A program made the position numbers and the translations under genes. DNA of 64,000 nucleotides, from the NCBI RefSeq assembly GCF_910592395.1, contig NC_088321.1, positions 15,500,001 through 15,564,000 of the forward strand, read 5' to 3'. Shown here in pieces: positions 1 to 11,231 of this stretch; positions within the stretch are counted from its first letter, which is position 1; every line of letters starts with the position of its first letter. This DNA comes from Lineus longissimus (Eukaryota > Nemertea > Pilidiophora > Heteronemertea > Lineidae). Below the pieces are notes generated by a model, which saw only the letters and a list, made by a program, of their open reading frames with translations, was not told the DNA's origin and made no database searches.

Positions 1-1290
1 TATGATTCGGTTGATGGCCAGGCTATGACTATTCCTCTGTCTTTGGCAGTTACAGGTCACCCATTTGGTCAGCTATCAACCCCAAAATCAAGTATACACC
101 AATAATTTAAGTATGTTAGTCCAAGGAAGTCCAATAGAACCCCCTTGGTAAGTCCGTCGTGGCAAGAAGAGATCGTGTTTACACCAGGGCAAAGAATACA
201 CAAAAGCCATTTTAAAACAAACTTAACCACAAGCCGTGCCGTAACTTTAAGAAAAATAACTACATGTACATCGTAGAGTCAACTTTGTCCCACTCAGTTA
301 AGTACACACAACGTGTATATTCTATTTTTACGGCCTTGTTCCTTGCTGAAGGACGAGTTCCACTATAGCGCGAAACTACCCCGGTTTCCAGTTTCGGTGA
401 AATTTTGAATGCAATCAAAAATAACCAACTCGGGTGGAAAAACGGCAAACTGGGGGGGGGGGGGGGGGGGGGACAGAGATCCTGCAAATCGGAAGTACTT
501 GTATTTGTCAAATTGACCGACTAATGTATGTTAGTTCTTAGTACATACTCTTCGAAGATAATCACACAACCCTACAATTGTGTTTGCTTCATCGTAAAAC
601 AGCCACCCTGACCCTTTTTATTGGCGGCCACGTACCTGCAAAACAGATTTAAGCCGTTTTCCCCTAAAATGGTGCTTTCTACAAGCTTATAACTTTTTCC
701 CAGATTTAACCAGCGAGGAACGCTTTCATAGTCAGATAGATATATCCAAGCCTGAACTTTTCCGTGTACTTCATATTGGTCACCTAGGCAACCTCAGTAA
801 ACTAACAAAATATCACGGAATGGCGAGCGGCGAACTCTCAGAGTTTTTGAAAATTCGCACTGGGGCGCTTTTCTATTTGGTTTTAGAATAAAGAGGTTTG
901 CATGTTATAGCAGTTTAATGAATTTGCCACGCTATCATATTTAGGCGTGTTGTGGAAAACTGTAGAATTTCCTTGAATCAACTAGGCCTACCCAAAATCA
1001 CGTCTGTGGGAAATTTGCTTCGGCCCACCAGGGTGTGATGAAATGTGCCTCCGCATGTCGGCACCAGGATGTTGTTGCTTGAACGAGGTGGAATTAGCAT
1101 AGTTATGAATTTTCGTGTTTAATTCCAACATCCTCTCTAAACCTCGTCCCCTTCGGTAAATGAGTCGAACTTGCAATGCGATGATCAATATCGTTGATTC
1201 GACGCTTCGCCCGGGGAACGAGAAATAGAATATTCACGTGATAGCAACTGACCAATCACCACAACGAAGACAGCAGGTGATTGAATTGTC
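1..1290. other. Intergenic stretch, no gene seen
   Basis: No supported exon is seen on either strand. The only clear feature is a run of 21 G at 452-472. Short open frames here have no splice context or domain and are treated as noise. Confidence 0.6.
452..472 (+). repeat. Poly-G tract (21 G)
   Basis: An uninterrupted run of 21 G on the plus strand. Such a tract could form a G-quadruplex and is prone to length errors in sequencing. The open frame across it on the minus strand is a poly-proline artefact. Confidence 0.9.
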
Positions 1291-1292
1291 AG

Positions 1293-1299
1293 TATAAAT
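1293..1299 (+). promoter_or_regulatory. TATA box of the Ly6-like gene
   Basis: TATAAAT lies 82-88 bases before the start codon at 1381, with a pyrimidine-rich possible start site about 30 bases downstream. Position and sequence fit a core promoter element for the gene that follows. Confidence 0.55.
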
Positions 1300-1380
1300 T
1301 GTTGATTTCGTCCCAAAAGCGATCACTTTCACAGAAAATTCGTATTTTTGTTCTACAAATACTTTTGAATGAGTTTCAAA

Positions 1381-2539
1381 ATGTCCTCTCAGTTTTTCGT
1401 TAGCTTTTTCGTGTTAGCTGCTCTGGCTTTAATGGAGGGTAAGTTACTTAAATATCTTTCAACAACAAGTTTCGGTGCCCGTATTCCCGTGGTTCTAAGC
1501 TTCTTTGCGAAGTCTTGGGATGGTTTCGCCCCCTGAGACGGCTAACTTGGTGTTTCCTGCTCGAATCCTGGGTTTCGTCCCAGTTGGTGGTTACAGATGG
1601 CACTGATGATCTTAAGCCGCCAATTCGTAGCCTAAAACTGCTACAGTACCATGCACTCCCCAAATGATAGGACTTTGCTAACATTTGCTCCGTAGCAAAA
1701 GTATGCTAGTAAACGGTGCTAGTATCACTGAGCAACCGTTACCAATGAATGGCGAGGCTTGGAGATTGAGTACCATGTTCTTCTGGATCTTCCAGGTGTT
1801 TTTTGCCTGAAATGTCAGCAGTGTTGCTACACAGATGACACCACGGGCTCAATTGCAGTCCCTCAAATGGCAGGTGACTCGGCCATCGTGTGTGCCCCAG
1901 CCAACATGGACTGTCTGTTTGGGGCCAAGAAGTTCGAGCAGGATTGTGGAACCGGCGACTGGAGATGTCTGGTAAGTCAAAACGATTCCAAACGATTTTT
2001 GCTTTTTTTTCTCGCCCTACCTAAAGGACCAAAAACTGGCAGCCACAGGATTAGAATTGCTTCCAATGGCGGCGCCAATCCTCGATCATTCTCACTTGGT
2101 GACTTTGATTCTTTGGAAGTGACCAGGGCCAGGTTTGTTGCCAATGGACACACGATCATTGTGTGTATGGCAAAAAAGTAATAAATGTCTCATCTTATCT
2201 TATATTTCATTTGGACTTTTACAGTCTGCCTTGAGATCATCGTCGACCCCAACCAAACAGGTCCTGATCCGGATGTGTCAGAAGAAAACGCCCGATTCTG
2301 GATCGCCGAATTGTGACGGAACAGAACCCGTCACGATCAAAGCTGGCGTAGGTCCAGCACCCCCCATTGTAGCGATCCCCGGCGATCCCGGACTCACTCA
2401 CTGCTGCGACGACAACAACTGCATCACCAAGGATGATCTGTGGACGAAAGCATGCCCGGAGAAGCCGAATGCCGCAAGTCGCACTGGCTTCAATTTCATG
2501 TTTTTCCTTTTTATTTTTTTAGTCGTGAAGTTCTTTTAA
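1381..2539 (+). CDS. Ly6/uPAR-like GPI-anchored protein, 3 exons
   Basis: Exons 1381-1438, 1796-1971 and 2225-2539 join in frame (phases 1 and 0) to give 182 residues. Donors are gtaagt and the acceptors follow pyrimidine tracts. Residues 1-22 form a signal peptide. The mature part is cysteine-rich, beginning with L-K-C-Q-Q-C-C and holding the C-C-x4-C group at 138-144 that closes Ly6/three-finger (LU) domains. A C-terminal hydrophobic tail (about 167-180), preceded by small residues, fits a GPI-attachment signal. The protein is therefore expected on the outer face of the plasma membrane. Family roles are diverse (receptor modulation, adhesion, innate defence), so no specific function is proposed. 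A TATA box lies upstream. It could also be a secreted three-finger protein that is not GPI-linked. Confidence 0.82.
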
Positions 2540-2880
2540 CTTGCTTCGTTAGATTCAAATGGTGGCTTTGCTGTGCATGTAATAATCCCACTCCAATCGT
2601 CAGAAGTTGATCGACACGTGCCTGCTAGATATTAGTAACCTTTGGTCATCACAACGACAGAAACAAACGCTTTGAGAACAGAATAGATTTTCCAAACAAC
2701 CAAACATCTTTAGGATAATTTCTCAGAGGCACAAATGATCACTTTTTGCAATTTTAGAAAACGCTGGTTTATATTCGTGATGCTCTTTGAGGCGTTGAAG
2801 CATACATTCGCGGCCCATCCTTGACTACAATCATACTTATGGTGACGTCACACTTGAATACGCAGACTGCTGTGCTGCCG

Positions 2881-3212
2881 AATAGCATCATGCACTACAA
2901 TATAGCACGAGTCAAAATTAAGTCCTTGTGTGACAAATTGGACACACATGTCCCTCATCACATTAAAGACTGAACAAGATTATTCCTCATTACATTAAAT
3001 ATGTTTTTCTCCAATTGTTCATCAGATATAGACTTTACAGGTTTATTGTTTTACAAAACGGCGTCAACTTCACCAATTTTATTGCTTTGCCTGAGTATGT
3101 ACACGTATAATACAGTTATCTTGGTTACATTGTATCCAAATTGTTTTTAATAAATTACACTCTACACAATATAATAGTCTATTTATCATTCTTGCCTATG
3201 GAGGGGTAAATG
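2881..3212 (+). repeat. Dispersed repeat, copy 1 (~330 bp)
   Basis: Nearly identical in sequence and orientation to 10306-10634, with only scattered substitutions. It contains an AATAAA-like motif at 3149-3154. No coding frame is kept. Probably a non-autonomous mobile element or the 3' end of one; family not recognised. Confidence 0.8.
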
Positions 3213-6140
3213 TGTCTTGAGAGCTTCGTCTGCAACCACCACGATGGCCTTGGAGGACTTCTCTTGCCTAAAAGAATAACACACAGCTAAGATTTGGTCC
3301 GACTATCGCATGTTCTGTGCAGCAACAGCTTCTGACCTTCACGCTTCAAACTACCATTGGTAACAGAAGCTGTCAATAGTCGATGCGGCAAATAGGAGAG
3401 GGTCACTGAGTCAACATATTGTCGTCTTTTGTAAGTGTGCTAGTCATCATAAAACTGGTCCTGGATCTAAATGCTCCAGATGGCTAGAACTCCTCCCTCA
3501 TGGCACCTCTGTAGGGATAACCATACATCTTAAGGATAGGATACAACACAAGTTTGAATGTCCTGGAATAATTCGCGTCTCTTTACGAGACTAAACCAGA
3601 CTGTAATGTCACATCCTTCGAACTCCAAGGACACATAGATACACATTGAGCGCAAAATTTTTAAACTAGGGAGATTTCGCAAGCCCTCACGAGCGAAGAT
3701 GTATGAAAGATGGTCGGTGGCGTCATGAAATCCTGCTTAAGTTCAGTTACGCGATATTCGTAAATCGGCTCAATCATTGATACCATGATGACTATACAGA
3801 TATAGGAAACCAGACAGAGGTCTTCAGAACTATGAACTTCATACATAGACGTTGGTCTCCGCAAGGCTTGGAAAAACTGTCTCTTCTTCTCGATCGTCAA
3901 CTGCTTACATACAAGTTGGCTATCTCATTCGGGGTTGAAACGAGATGCAAATTAAGTTACGGTACAGACTCTGGGCTATTTCGTCCCTGACATCAGGCGT
4001 GAGGTATTTTTGGTGAAGAAGGTGCATTTGGTAAGTGCATAAATCTCACTTTTCGAGAGTGTCCCCCACGCTGAGAGACCGAAGGACAAGAGACAAAGCC
4101 TGATGATATGGCAACTTTTATTGGGCAAGTATATAATATATACTACAAAACTTACAATTAGTGGCCGGCATGCGGAATCAGAAAAGGCTGACCGTAAATT
4201 GTTGCACCTGAAGATAGACGAAGGTTATAATATGACAACATTTATTTGGCAAGTACATACATATGAATAATTCAAAACTTGGAATACAATAACACAACGT
4301 TGATACTGCTGACGCCGCTTGAGCCGCTTGAGCAAGCGTGTCAAGGGATCAGATGTTGGGTCAGTGCGCATGCGGGGCATGGGATGGAGGGTGGTGCACT
4401 GTGAGTGTCGATAAGGATGGGGGGAGGGGCAAAGGCAAATGACAATAGCATAATAAAAATTGAACAATGTACAAGTCGTAAGTAACCGTGACCGCTTTCA
4501 AGGTGGCAAGAACTGATTGCTGACCAAAACAATGACATATTCTGTTAACACCAATGGAGCATTCTCTTGTACTGTGTTTTAGCCCAAAACCGCCCAAACA
4601 AAATGGTGCAGAGACTCGATTGACGTTTATTGTCTTCAAGAGGAAATTGATCTCAAAACTGATATGGGCCTATAGTATAAATAATATCCTACCTAAAATA
4701 TAGGCCTTCTGTTAAATTAGGCCTGCCTTAAGAAAAAAGAAAGAAAACCTACAACCAATTCCTCTTGAAAACAAATATGTCAATAAGGCTCATCCATGCA
4801 TCATTTGAGTAAAACAATGTAGAAACACATTTTTGCTGTGATCAAGAAATAGCTCCATTGTTGTAATGTTGCACTTCTTGTGCTGTGAAATAGCTCCGAT
4901 ACGGTAAATGGATTGCCACATTGAAAACGGAACAAGAAATAGCAATATTCTGGATCAGCGAGTACATACATGAAGTGCTATTGATTTCAGGAATAAGCAC
5001 ATATTTTGCAAGGTTCACTTTTAACAAAGAGTAACAATGTTCGATGTTTAATTTTCAGGGTCGAAAACAGGTGAGTGTCCACCCATTCTGAGCCAACAGC
5101 ATGAATTACAACAAGAAAAGGGTCAATTCCGTTGGGAACTGCTGTTCCCTGATCATGGCTCTTGACTGCTGGCCTGGAATAGAAAGGGAAGATTTAGATA
5201 CCAAGAAACATTGAAATATACAATTTAAGAAACTGAAGTATTTGATCATTTTTCATGACGTTTTTTTTAAAAATCTTCTATTATAGCATATCAGTAATAT
5301 GTCTATGCACATGTTTATGTCTGTGACAGCCTCATTGGCACTAATAAGATAAATGAATTAAATCGAATTGTCAGGCAATGGTGGTCAACCTGCCTCGGGT
5401 TTGTCCCAATATCAGTCACATGATGACGGACCTATAGCCTCATTTCATCAACTCTAGCCAGCTTATCGAATTTCATCTCATTTACCTCAATTGTGTTCCA
5501 CAAATCTGGCATCCTGAATATTTATCTCTCAGAAGTGGCCTCGGTCGCGTTGACTCGATTCTTGGGACGGGACAGCGAAACCACACGAGATGGAGCAATC
5601 CAACTGAAAAAATTGGAGACAATTCAAATGCTGCTTCAGTGAACAATGGGCGATCTGTTCAGGAGACGTCTTTCAAATCGCCCATTGTTTCATAAACGAG
5701 AGCTGGACAGACAGTTCCAGCTACTCTTCGCAGATTTCCTTCTACCAATGCATACATCGCGTTTTGTCTCGACCACACTTGCATAGCTATTTACTTTAAG
5801 GTCACATGCAGGTCTTATTGGTAATTGCTGGGGTGAAACTTGGTACTGCGGGACAGACTTACATGTCCACAAAACGCAATGTCACTGCTGGACTGATTTA
5901 CAAGTCCACAAAACGCAGAATCGGACATGGACATCATTACCCCAGCAAGAACCCAATGTAACCCCACAAATTGGGCCGTTTATAATGTTTAAGACATGTT
6001 TATACAATAACAATGCTGAAGCTATTGCCTGCAGTGACCTTGCTGATGATTTTTATGTGGGAGGGGCCAGGGACCGTGACTATTGATAAAGTCCTCACGA
6101 TATTATATTCGTCAACAATGGGGCACAGACTTTCAGATAT
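3213..6140. other. Intergenic stretch with small repeats only
   Basis: No supported gene. Contains a 40-bp-period duplication (5844-5877 and 5884-5917) and a short perfect hairpin at 5642-5689. Two loosely similar AT-rich segments near 4105-4165 and 4225-4290 may be old repeat copies. Confidence 0.5.
5642..5689. repeat. Perfect 13-bp inverted repeat, 22-nt loop
   Basis: Arms 5642-5654 and 5677-5689 are exact reverse complements around a 22-base loop. No gene end lies next to it, so it is not called a terminator. It may be a remnant of a transposon end. Confidence 0.6.
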
Positions 6141-6146
6141 TTTCGT

Positions 6147-6408
6147 GACTGACCTATATTACCAGTACAGTCCAATATATATTTCTTTTTTTGACTGACC
6201 TCTATTACCAGTACAGTCCAATATATATTTCTTTTTTTGACTGACCTCTATTACCAGTACAGTCCAATATATATCTCTTTTTTTGACTGACCTCTATTAC
6301 CAGTACAGTCCAATATATATATCTTTTTTTTGACTGACCTCTATTACCAGTACAGTCCAATATATATTTCATTTTTTGTGACTGACCTCTATTACCAGTA
6401 CAGTCCAA
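6147..6408 (+). repeat. Tandem repeat, six copies of a 46-48 bp unit
   Basis: Units begin at 6147, 6193, 6239, 6285, 6332 and 6380. Each starts gactgacct and ends in a T-run of variable length, which explains the 46-48 bp period. Copies differ at one to three positions, so the array is young. The minus-strand frame through it is a repeat artefact. Confidence 0.92.
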
Positions 6409-8807
6409 AGATACTATTTAGTCTGTATATTATTCTAGGGCTGGGGTGGGGGATGGGGAAATTCTCCAGTGACAAACTTTTTGATTGTCATTCTGGTAAA
6501 AAAACACACGTCCAAAGAAGAAATTTATTCTCATAACTTTTGACAATGCTCGAAAAAAACTTTTAAAAAGTTCATGTGGCGAGTCGCCACATGTACCGAC
6601 TTACCTGTGGATCTAAATATATATATCATCATTGAAATCCTCAGAGAAATTAAACCAAGACAAAAAAGGGTTCCATGCCCTTGGTTTCCATGTACCGCAA
6701 ACGATGCTAACGATAGGATTTAGCTGACAGGATTTGGCCACATGAACCCCTCCCTGTCCAGAAGACGCGGGGGTCGTCAGATCAATTTGAAACCGCCATG
6801 GACATCACTTCTTCCCCCTCACAAGTCGGTCGCGATGACCTCCATGTGCAAACCATTTTGGCTGTGGATGCTCCTGGTAACCCATGTCGCCTAACCAGAC
6901 ATAGCGCGCTGCCTGACTAGAAGTTACCGCCTCTGAGACCCAGGGTTGAGACACTGGGGTCTGCCCCTAGCTGACAGGTGGCTGGAGATCCATATCATAG
7001 AGCATACCAACCGTATATAACCGGCTGGACTGGTACACCCTATCAGGCTCAGACTCCCCAACGGAGTCTATTGAGCGCAGCCGCAGCGCCAGTTAATATG
7101 GATGGATTTACGTCGTCAAATAACTGTCGACCTGATGAGCATTCGTTCACGGCACACAGAGTTTATCGGGGTTGGGGGCGAAGAGACAAGACCAGAAACT
7201 CCTATGGGGTCGCGGTCGCAATGCAACCCGAGGAACGAGATGCACCCAAAGTACAAGCTCGAAAATAACTGGCTCATCCTTCACCATAGGTGTCAAGTAT
7301 GTACCACTTATACAGACAGGCGTCATTAACGTTGGGTAACACCTCACAAGGAGCAATACCAAGCATTTTCAATACCTCATATTTAGCGAAAAGGTGTGAC
7401 AATAATGATAATATATCAGATCCAATACCAGTCCCTTGACCAAACCCAACCATTTCTTGAAAGTTCAAAGGACTTCGGGGCTTCTGAAAGAAAAAAGAAT
7501 TGGCCATGACAGCTACGGTAGATAGATCGAAGTGATAGATGGGCTAACTGTCTATCTGAAAAGGGCGGGTAGCGAATTTTTTTTTCCCGAAACCTTTTCG
7601 GCACTTTTGTACTTTCAGCCAATCAGATTTCGACAAATACATGACGTCAGAAGTCTTAGAAACTTTAGAGCAGTTGGTAGAGCGCTCGTCAGAAATGGCA
7701 GAATACGATGTTCGATCCAAAGGTCGTGAGTTCGAATCCGGTTGTGGACAACATTTTTCTTTTTCTTTTTCACTCTTTATATTTTATTTTATAACACGTT
7801 TATTTTCCCTTGTTATTTAGATTTTAGATATTTTAGTCATTTCTGCTGCCTGCAACATACCTACAGAAAGGACAATAACAATAGCCCATCTCCAAGATCC
7901 AAGGGATAGTCCTTCAGATATCATATTGAGCATGAATATACAACGAGACTTGTCTCATGTGAATGGTCTTCCTCCAGTAGGAATATGTTTCTCTGCAATG
8001 AGACTTGTCTTTCGATGCTGCCTCATGTGTATGGTTTTCCTCCAGTATATTTTGATACTGCATGCTTCAAATTTGATTAACAAGCACAAAACAATACAAG
8101 CTTACTTCTAAGTTTCATGATGACGCCCCGATGACGACACAGATTTATCGGATTCTGATTGGCTGAGAACCTGTGTACAAATGTACACTGTACTGCCCGA
8201 AAGGTTCAGGAAAAAAATCGCGGGCGGGCGATTTAGCAGGCGCATACCGTTATTAAAATGGTTACAAAATGGTTGAAATTTATCTTCGCACACCATCTTT
8301 ATACTTGTATAGGAGCTATAGGTAAAACTCAATGGTGACCAGATTATAACTGCTCCCGAAAGAGATTTTAAGTAGCCTAAGTCTTTTGTTTGCTGCTGGT
8401 TTGCTACGGCTTTCAGCAGCTTTCTACCAACAGCACAATGATATCTTTGAAAGCCACCACGTGACCGCAGGGCCAATGCATTGGTGTCATTATTAACATT
8501 TATCATCTTCGTGACCACACGAAAACATACTTGAAGTTGACATGCATGCATAAAAACCCAAACGACAAAGATAGAAAACACAAACACCCGACCACCAAAA
8601 GACAAACTGCACTTGAAACATGATAGACACCCAGCGACAGGTCTCACTTGACTGCACAAACACAAGTTCATTGACGAGACAGGTCACAGAGAAAGAAAAA
8701 AATAAAAAATATTCCTCGAGCGGGTTCGAACTCGGAACCCTCGCCACTTCATCCTTTCCGTCTTTTCTAATTTGGCCGTTAGGGTTTTTATGCATGCATG
8801 TCAGCTT
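6409..8807. other. Intergenic stretch with repeat debris
   Basis: No gene is firmly supported. A 96-codon plus-strand frame (6978-7268) is preceded by an acceptor-like site, but no upstream exon joins it in phase. A tRNA-like sequence is listed at 7672-7741. A 187-codon minus-strand frame (8108-8671) runs through AT-rich sequence with no motif. Confidence 0.4.
7672..7741 (+). repeat. tRNA-like sequence (SINE head or tRNA pseudogene)
   Basis: Shows an A-box-like stretch (agcagttggtagagcg) and a good B box (gagttcgaatcc) at tRNA spacing, followed by a T-rich tail. The acceptor stem does not pair, so it is unlikely to be a working tRNA gene. A tRNA-derived SINE head is the better reading. Confidence 0.5.
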
Positions 8808-8883
8808 TAAAGGGTCAACCTGGGCGTTGGATTTCCCTGGCCAGGAGGATAATACCTCTGCTTGCCACCATGCGCCGCCACTT
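8808..8883 (-). repeat. Dispersed repeat, shared with 30838 and 63317
   Basis: The minus strand reads gtggcggcgcatggtggcaa and continues for about 70 bases with close similarity to plus-strand 30838-30912, and more weakly to 63317-63385. A B-box-like sequence lies further along at about 8720-8735 on the same strand. A tRNA-derived SINE family is possible. Confidence 0.6.
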
Positions 8884-10008
8884 ATCTCAAATAACGATTA
8901 TCGCCAGTGTGCGAGGCAGTTTTGGACATGACCTGTGAAATTACACCCAGTTTTTGTGCACTGTTTATTGCAGTTCAATGATGTATTTCAATTTTCCTGT
9001 TTGGACTGAGAAGTCACGGTTATACTGGAAGCCATTTTTGTGGGAAAAACCACCATATCTCAGGCCACAGTTGTCCATTTAATACCACTGAATACAAGAG
9101 GGGGTAGGACTATCACTAAACCATGGTCATTTCATAACACTAGCCTGGGAACAACTGGCAGGGTTTATCAAAGCTCTGGGATGCTGATCTCCGATTGATC
9201 CTCAATCGTCGCACAGTTGGCAGCACAGAGGTGAAATGAGACGATTGGTGATCACTAAATGCTTAAGGCTAGAGGTCACAGTATCAAGGGCTGATTGGTT
9301 CAGAGACGGAATGTGTTATGAGCACGTGACACATTGCGCCAAGCACGTGGCGTGTGACGTCATAAAACATGGCAGACATGACCGATCGTCTCATTTCCTT
9401 GCTGCCAGAACGATATAGTACCATAGATAGGGAATGGGCTAACAGTGTCCTCCTTTTAAAGGTCAGCTGAGCCGAGTGTGGAAATATTCAGAACAGCAGT
9501 GGCGGATTTAGGGGTCCCCCATAAGTCATCCCTCTTTGATATTTTAGGGCACCTGTCCTCAAGAACCCTACCCCTCATTTTCAGGATTGCACCTTCGGCT
9601 CTATCATAAGTACTCATTGGTGGGGCAACGCGCCCCCCCCCCGCTTCTTTCCCAAATTTCTGGATCCGCCACTGCTGCAGAGATGAGAAGTTTCAAAAGA
9701 ATACATGTATGTGCGATCAAGGAAGTTTCGATAGAGAAAAATAACTCACCATGGTGGTGTTCACGTCGTATCTTGTGATAAACCGGTTGGGCAGCATTGG
9801 GTGTGCTAGACAGGACAACGTGTCTGGCGTCTGCAAGAAATGAAAATGAAAAGATAAGATAAGATTGTACATTGTATCAGACAATAGTCGCAAAATTTGG
9901 GGAGAAAAAGTTGTGGAGAAATCAGGCTGAACTCACCAATGTTGAACCAGTGCTTCGACTTGGCGTCGACACAACTGAACGCTTGTGTTCCCAAAACCGG
10001 TCTGTCAT
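8882..10008 (-). CDS. Candidate 67-residue protein, 3 exons
   Basis: Minus-strand exons 10008-9937, 9830-9750 and 8932-8882 have lengths of 72, 81 and 51 bases. All joins are phase 0. The donors are gtgagt and the acceptors are strong (ttcttgcag, tttcacag). The product would be soluble, basic at the N-terminus and without a signal peptide or membrane segment. Residues 25-51 include H-P-M-L-P-N-R-F-I-T-R-Y. A ggttacc motif and reversed CCAAT-like boxes lie upstream (10060-10145), fitting a promoter. I do not recognise the family. The short length resembles small axonemal or adaptor proteins, but this is only a guess. The chance that three short exons fit by accident is not negligible. Confidence 0.42.
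9285..9368 (+). promoter_or_regulatory. Promoter-like cluster of E-box and CRE motifs
   Basis: Just before the ATG at 9369 lie a reversed CCAAT context (gattggtt), two CACGTG E-boxes (gagcacgtgac, aagcacgtggc) and a full CRE (tgacgtca). This density within 85 bases is typical of a TATA-less promoter and supports a transcription start reading right. Confidence 0.45.
9369..9461 (+). CDS. Candidate first coding exon, 31 residues
   Basis: An ATG in good context (acATGGc) opens 31 codons rich in Leu, Glu and Arg that look protein-like (M-A-D-M-T-D-R-L-I-S-L-L-P-E-R-Y at the start). They end at a possible donor, AAG|gtcagc; without splicing the frame stops two codons later. A promoter-like motif cluster lies directly upstream. 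No following exon was found with confidence. It lies within an intron of the candidate minus-strand gene at 8882-10008, so one of the two may be false. Confidence 0.28.
9494..9677. mobile_element. MITE-like element with 14-bp terminal inverted repeats
   Basis: The 184-bp segment starts cagcagtggcggat (9494-9507) and ends with the exact reverse complement (9664-9677). The interior is noncoding and holds a C-run. The cagtggcggat end is a widespread sequence of non-autonomous DNA transposons in animals (recalled, not checked). Target-site duplication is unclear. Confidence 0.65.
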
Positions 10009-10305
10009 ACCAGGAGCACAGCCAAATTCAACGCCCCGTATTGAGTACGTTACGTCAGAGAGGTTACCAAACCACTCATCTATTCAAATTGTGATTTTCA
10101 ATCAAATTCATTGACCCATACAAAGCAGATTGGTCCAATACTGAGGTCACGGTATGATGAACAGGAGTCGAACAACAAGTGACATAACTTCGCGGACACT
10201 TGGCTTTTGTGGTATTTTTAAACGAGTCTACGTGACGTAACATGATTGTTGTAATTTATAGCCAGTAGTATTCACGTATTCTCACAGCACCGGTAAATCT
10301 TCATC

Positions 10306-10634
10306 AATAGCATGCACTACAATATAGCACGAGTTAAAATTAAGTCCTTGTGTGACGAATTGGACACACATATCCCTCATCACATTAAAGACTGAACAAG
10401 ATTATTCCTCATTACATTAAATATGTTTTTCTCCAATTGTTCATCAGATATAGACATTACAGGTTGATTGTTTTACAAAACGGCGTCAACTTCACCAATT
10501 TTATTGCTTTGCCTGTGTATGTACACGTATAATACAGTTATCTTGATTACATTGTATCCAAATTGTTTTTAATACATTACACTCTACACAATATAATAGT
10601 CTATATATCATTATTGCCTATAGGGGGGGTAAAT
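10306..10634 (+). repeat. Dispersed repeat, copy 2 (~330 bp)
   Basis: Same orientation and nearly the same sequence as 2881-3212, beginning at aatagcat and ending at the G-rich aggggggg-taaat. It lies downstream of OTOP gene A. Its TTTATT (about 10500) would read as AATAAA on the minus strand, so it might supply a polyadenylation signal for that gene. Confidence 0.8.
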
Positions 10635-10699
10635 TTCACCGCCGGATCATGTTCACATTCGGTCAGTCAATGATCCACGGCCCGTATGACCCAGGGTCC

Positions 10700-11056
10700 C
10701 GGTGTGTCAGTGAATTTGGTCCCAGGAGAATAACGCATACCCTAATGTTACATCATTCACGGCTCCATAGCTGTATAACTACTGGTACGATCCATTGTTG
10801 ACCAGGTGTGCAAGGGATAGTAGTCCTAGGGCTGATAGTCCGTGTAACAATAGCCCGCATTGCTAAATGTTTTGGTTAGGGTTAGCGGTACAATAGATCA
10901 TGCTGCTTAATTGATCAAATACAATGCTACCGGACTATGACTCCAGGGGGACTATATCCGCTGTCACACCGGTGTGTCAGTGAATTTGGTCCCAGATGAA
11001 TAACGCATTCACGGCTCCATAGCTGTATAACTACTGGTACGATCCATTGTTGACCC
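10700..11056 (+). repeat. Direct duplication, offset 270 bp
   Basis: The segment starting ggtgtgtcagtgaatttggt occurs at 10701 and again at 10971, each about 90-105 bases long. The second copy lacks about 16 bases (taccctaatgttacat) present in the first. No coding content. Confidence 0.8.
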
Positions 11057-11231
11057 GAACTACTTTTACTGGGTTTCGAAACGTGGAACGGAAACGTGCA
11101 CATGTGAAGTGTCTGGGAGTGTTTCTGGTGTGTGTTTCCGCTACAATTATAGTTCAGCCATTGCATGGTTATAGTTTGGTTAGTGGTCGCCTTTTTCCTT
11201 TGATAGGAGAAAAATAAGGGAATACTGAAAT

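Noticed and set aside
6205-6408. Minus-strand frame with repeated T-G-N-R-G-Q-S
   Set aside because: It is a translation of the 46-bp tandem array.
6978-7268. 96-codon plus-strand frame after an acceptor-like site
   Set aside because: Somewhat protein-like, but the nearest upstream candidate exon (ATG at 6798, donor gtaacc) does not join in phase.
7672-7741. Functional tRNA gene
   Set aside because: A and B boxes are recognisable, but the acceptor and D stems do not pair.
8108-8671. 187-codon minus-strand open frame
   Set aside because: No domain, no splice context, biased composition and overlap with repeat-like sequence; long chance frames are expected at this scale.
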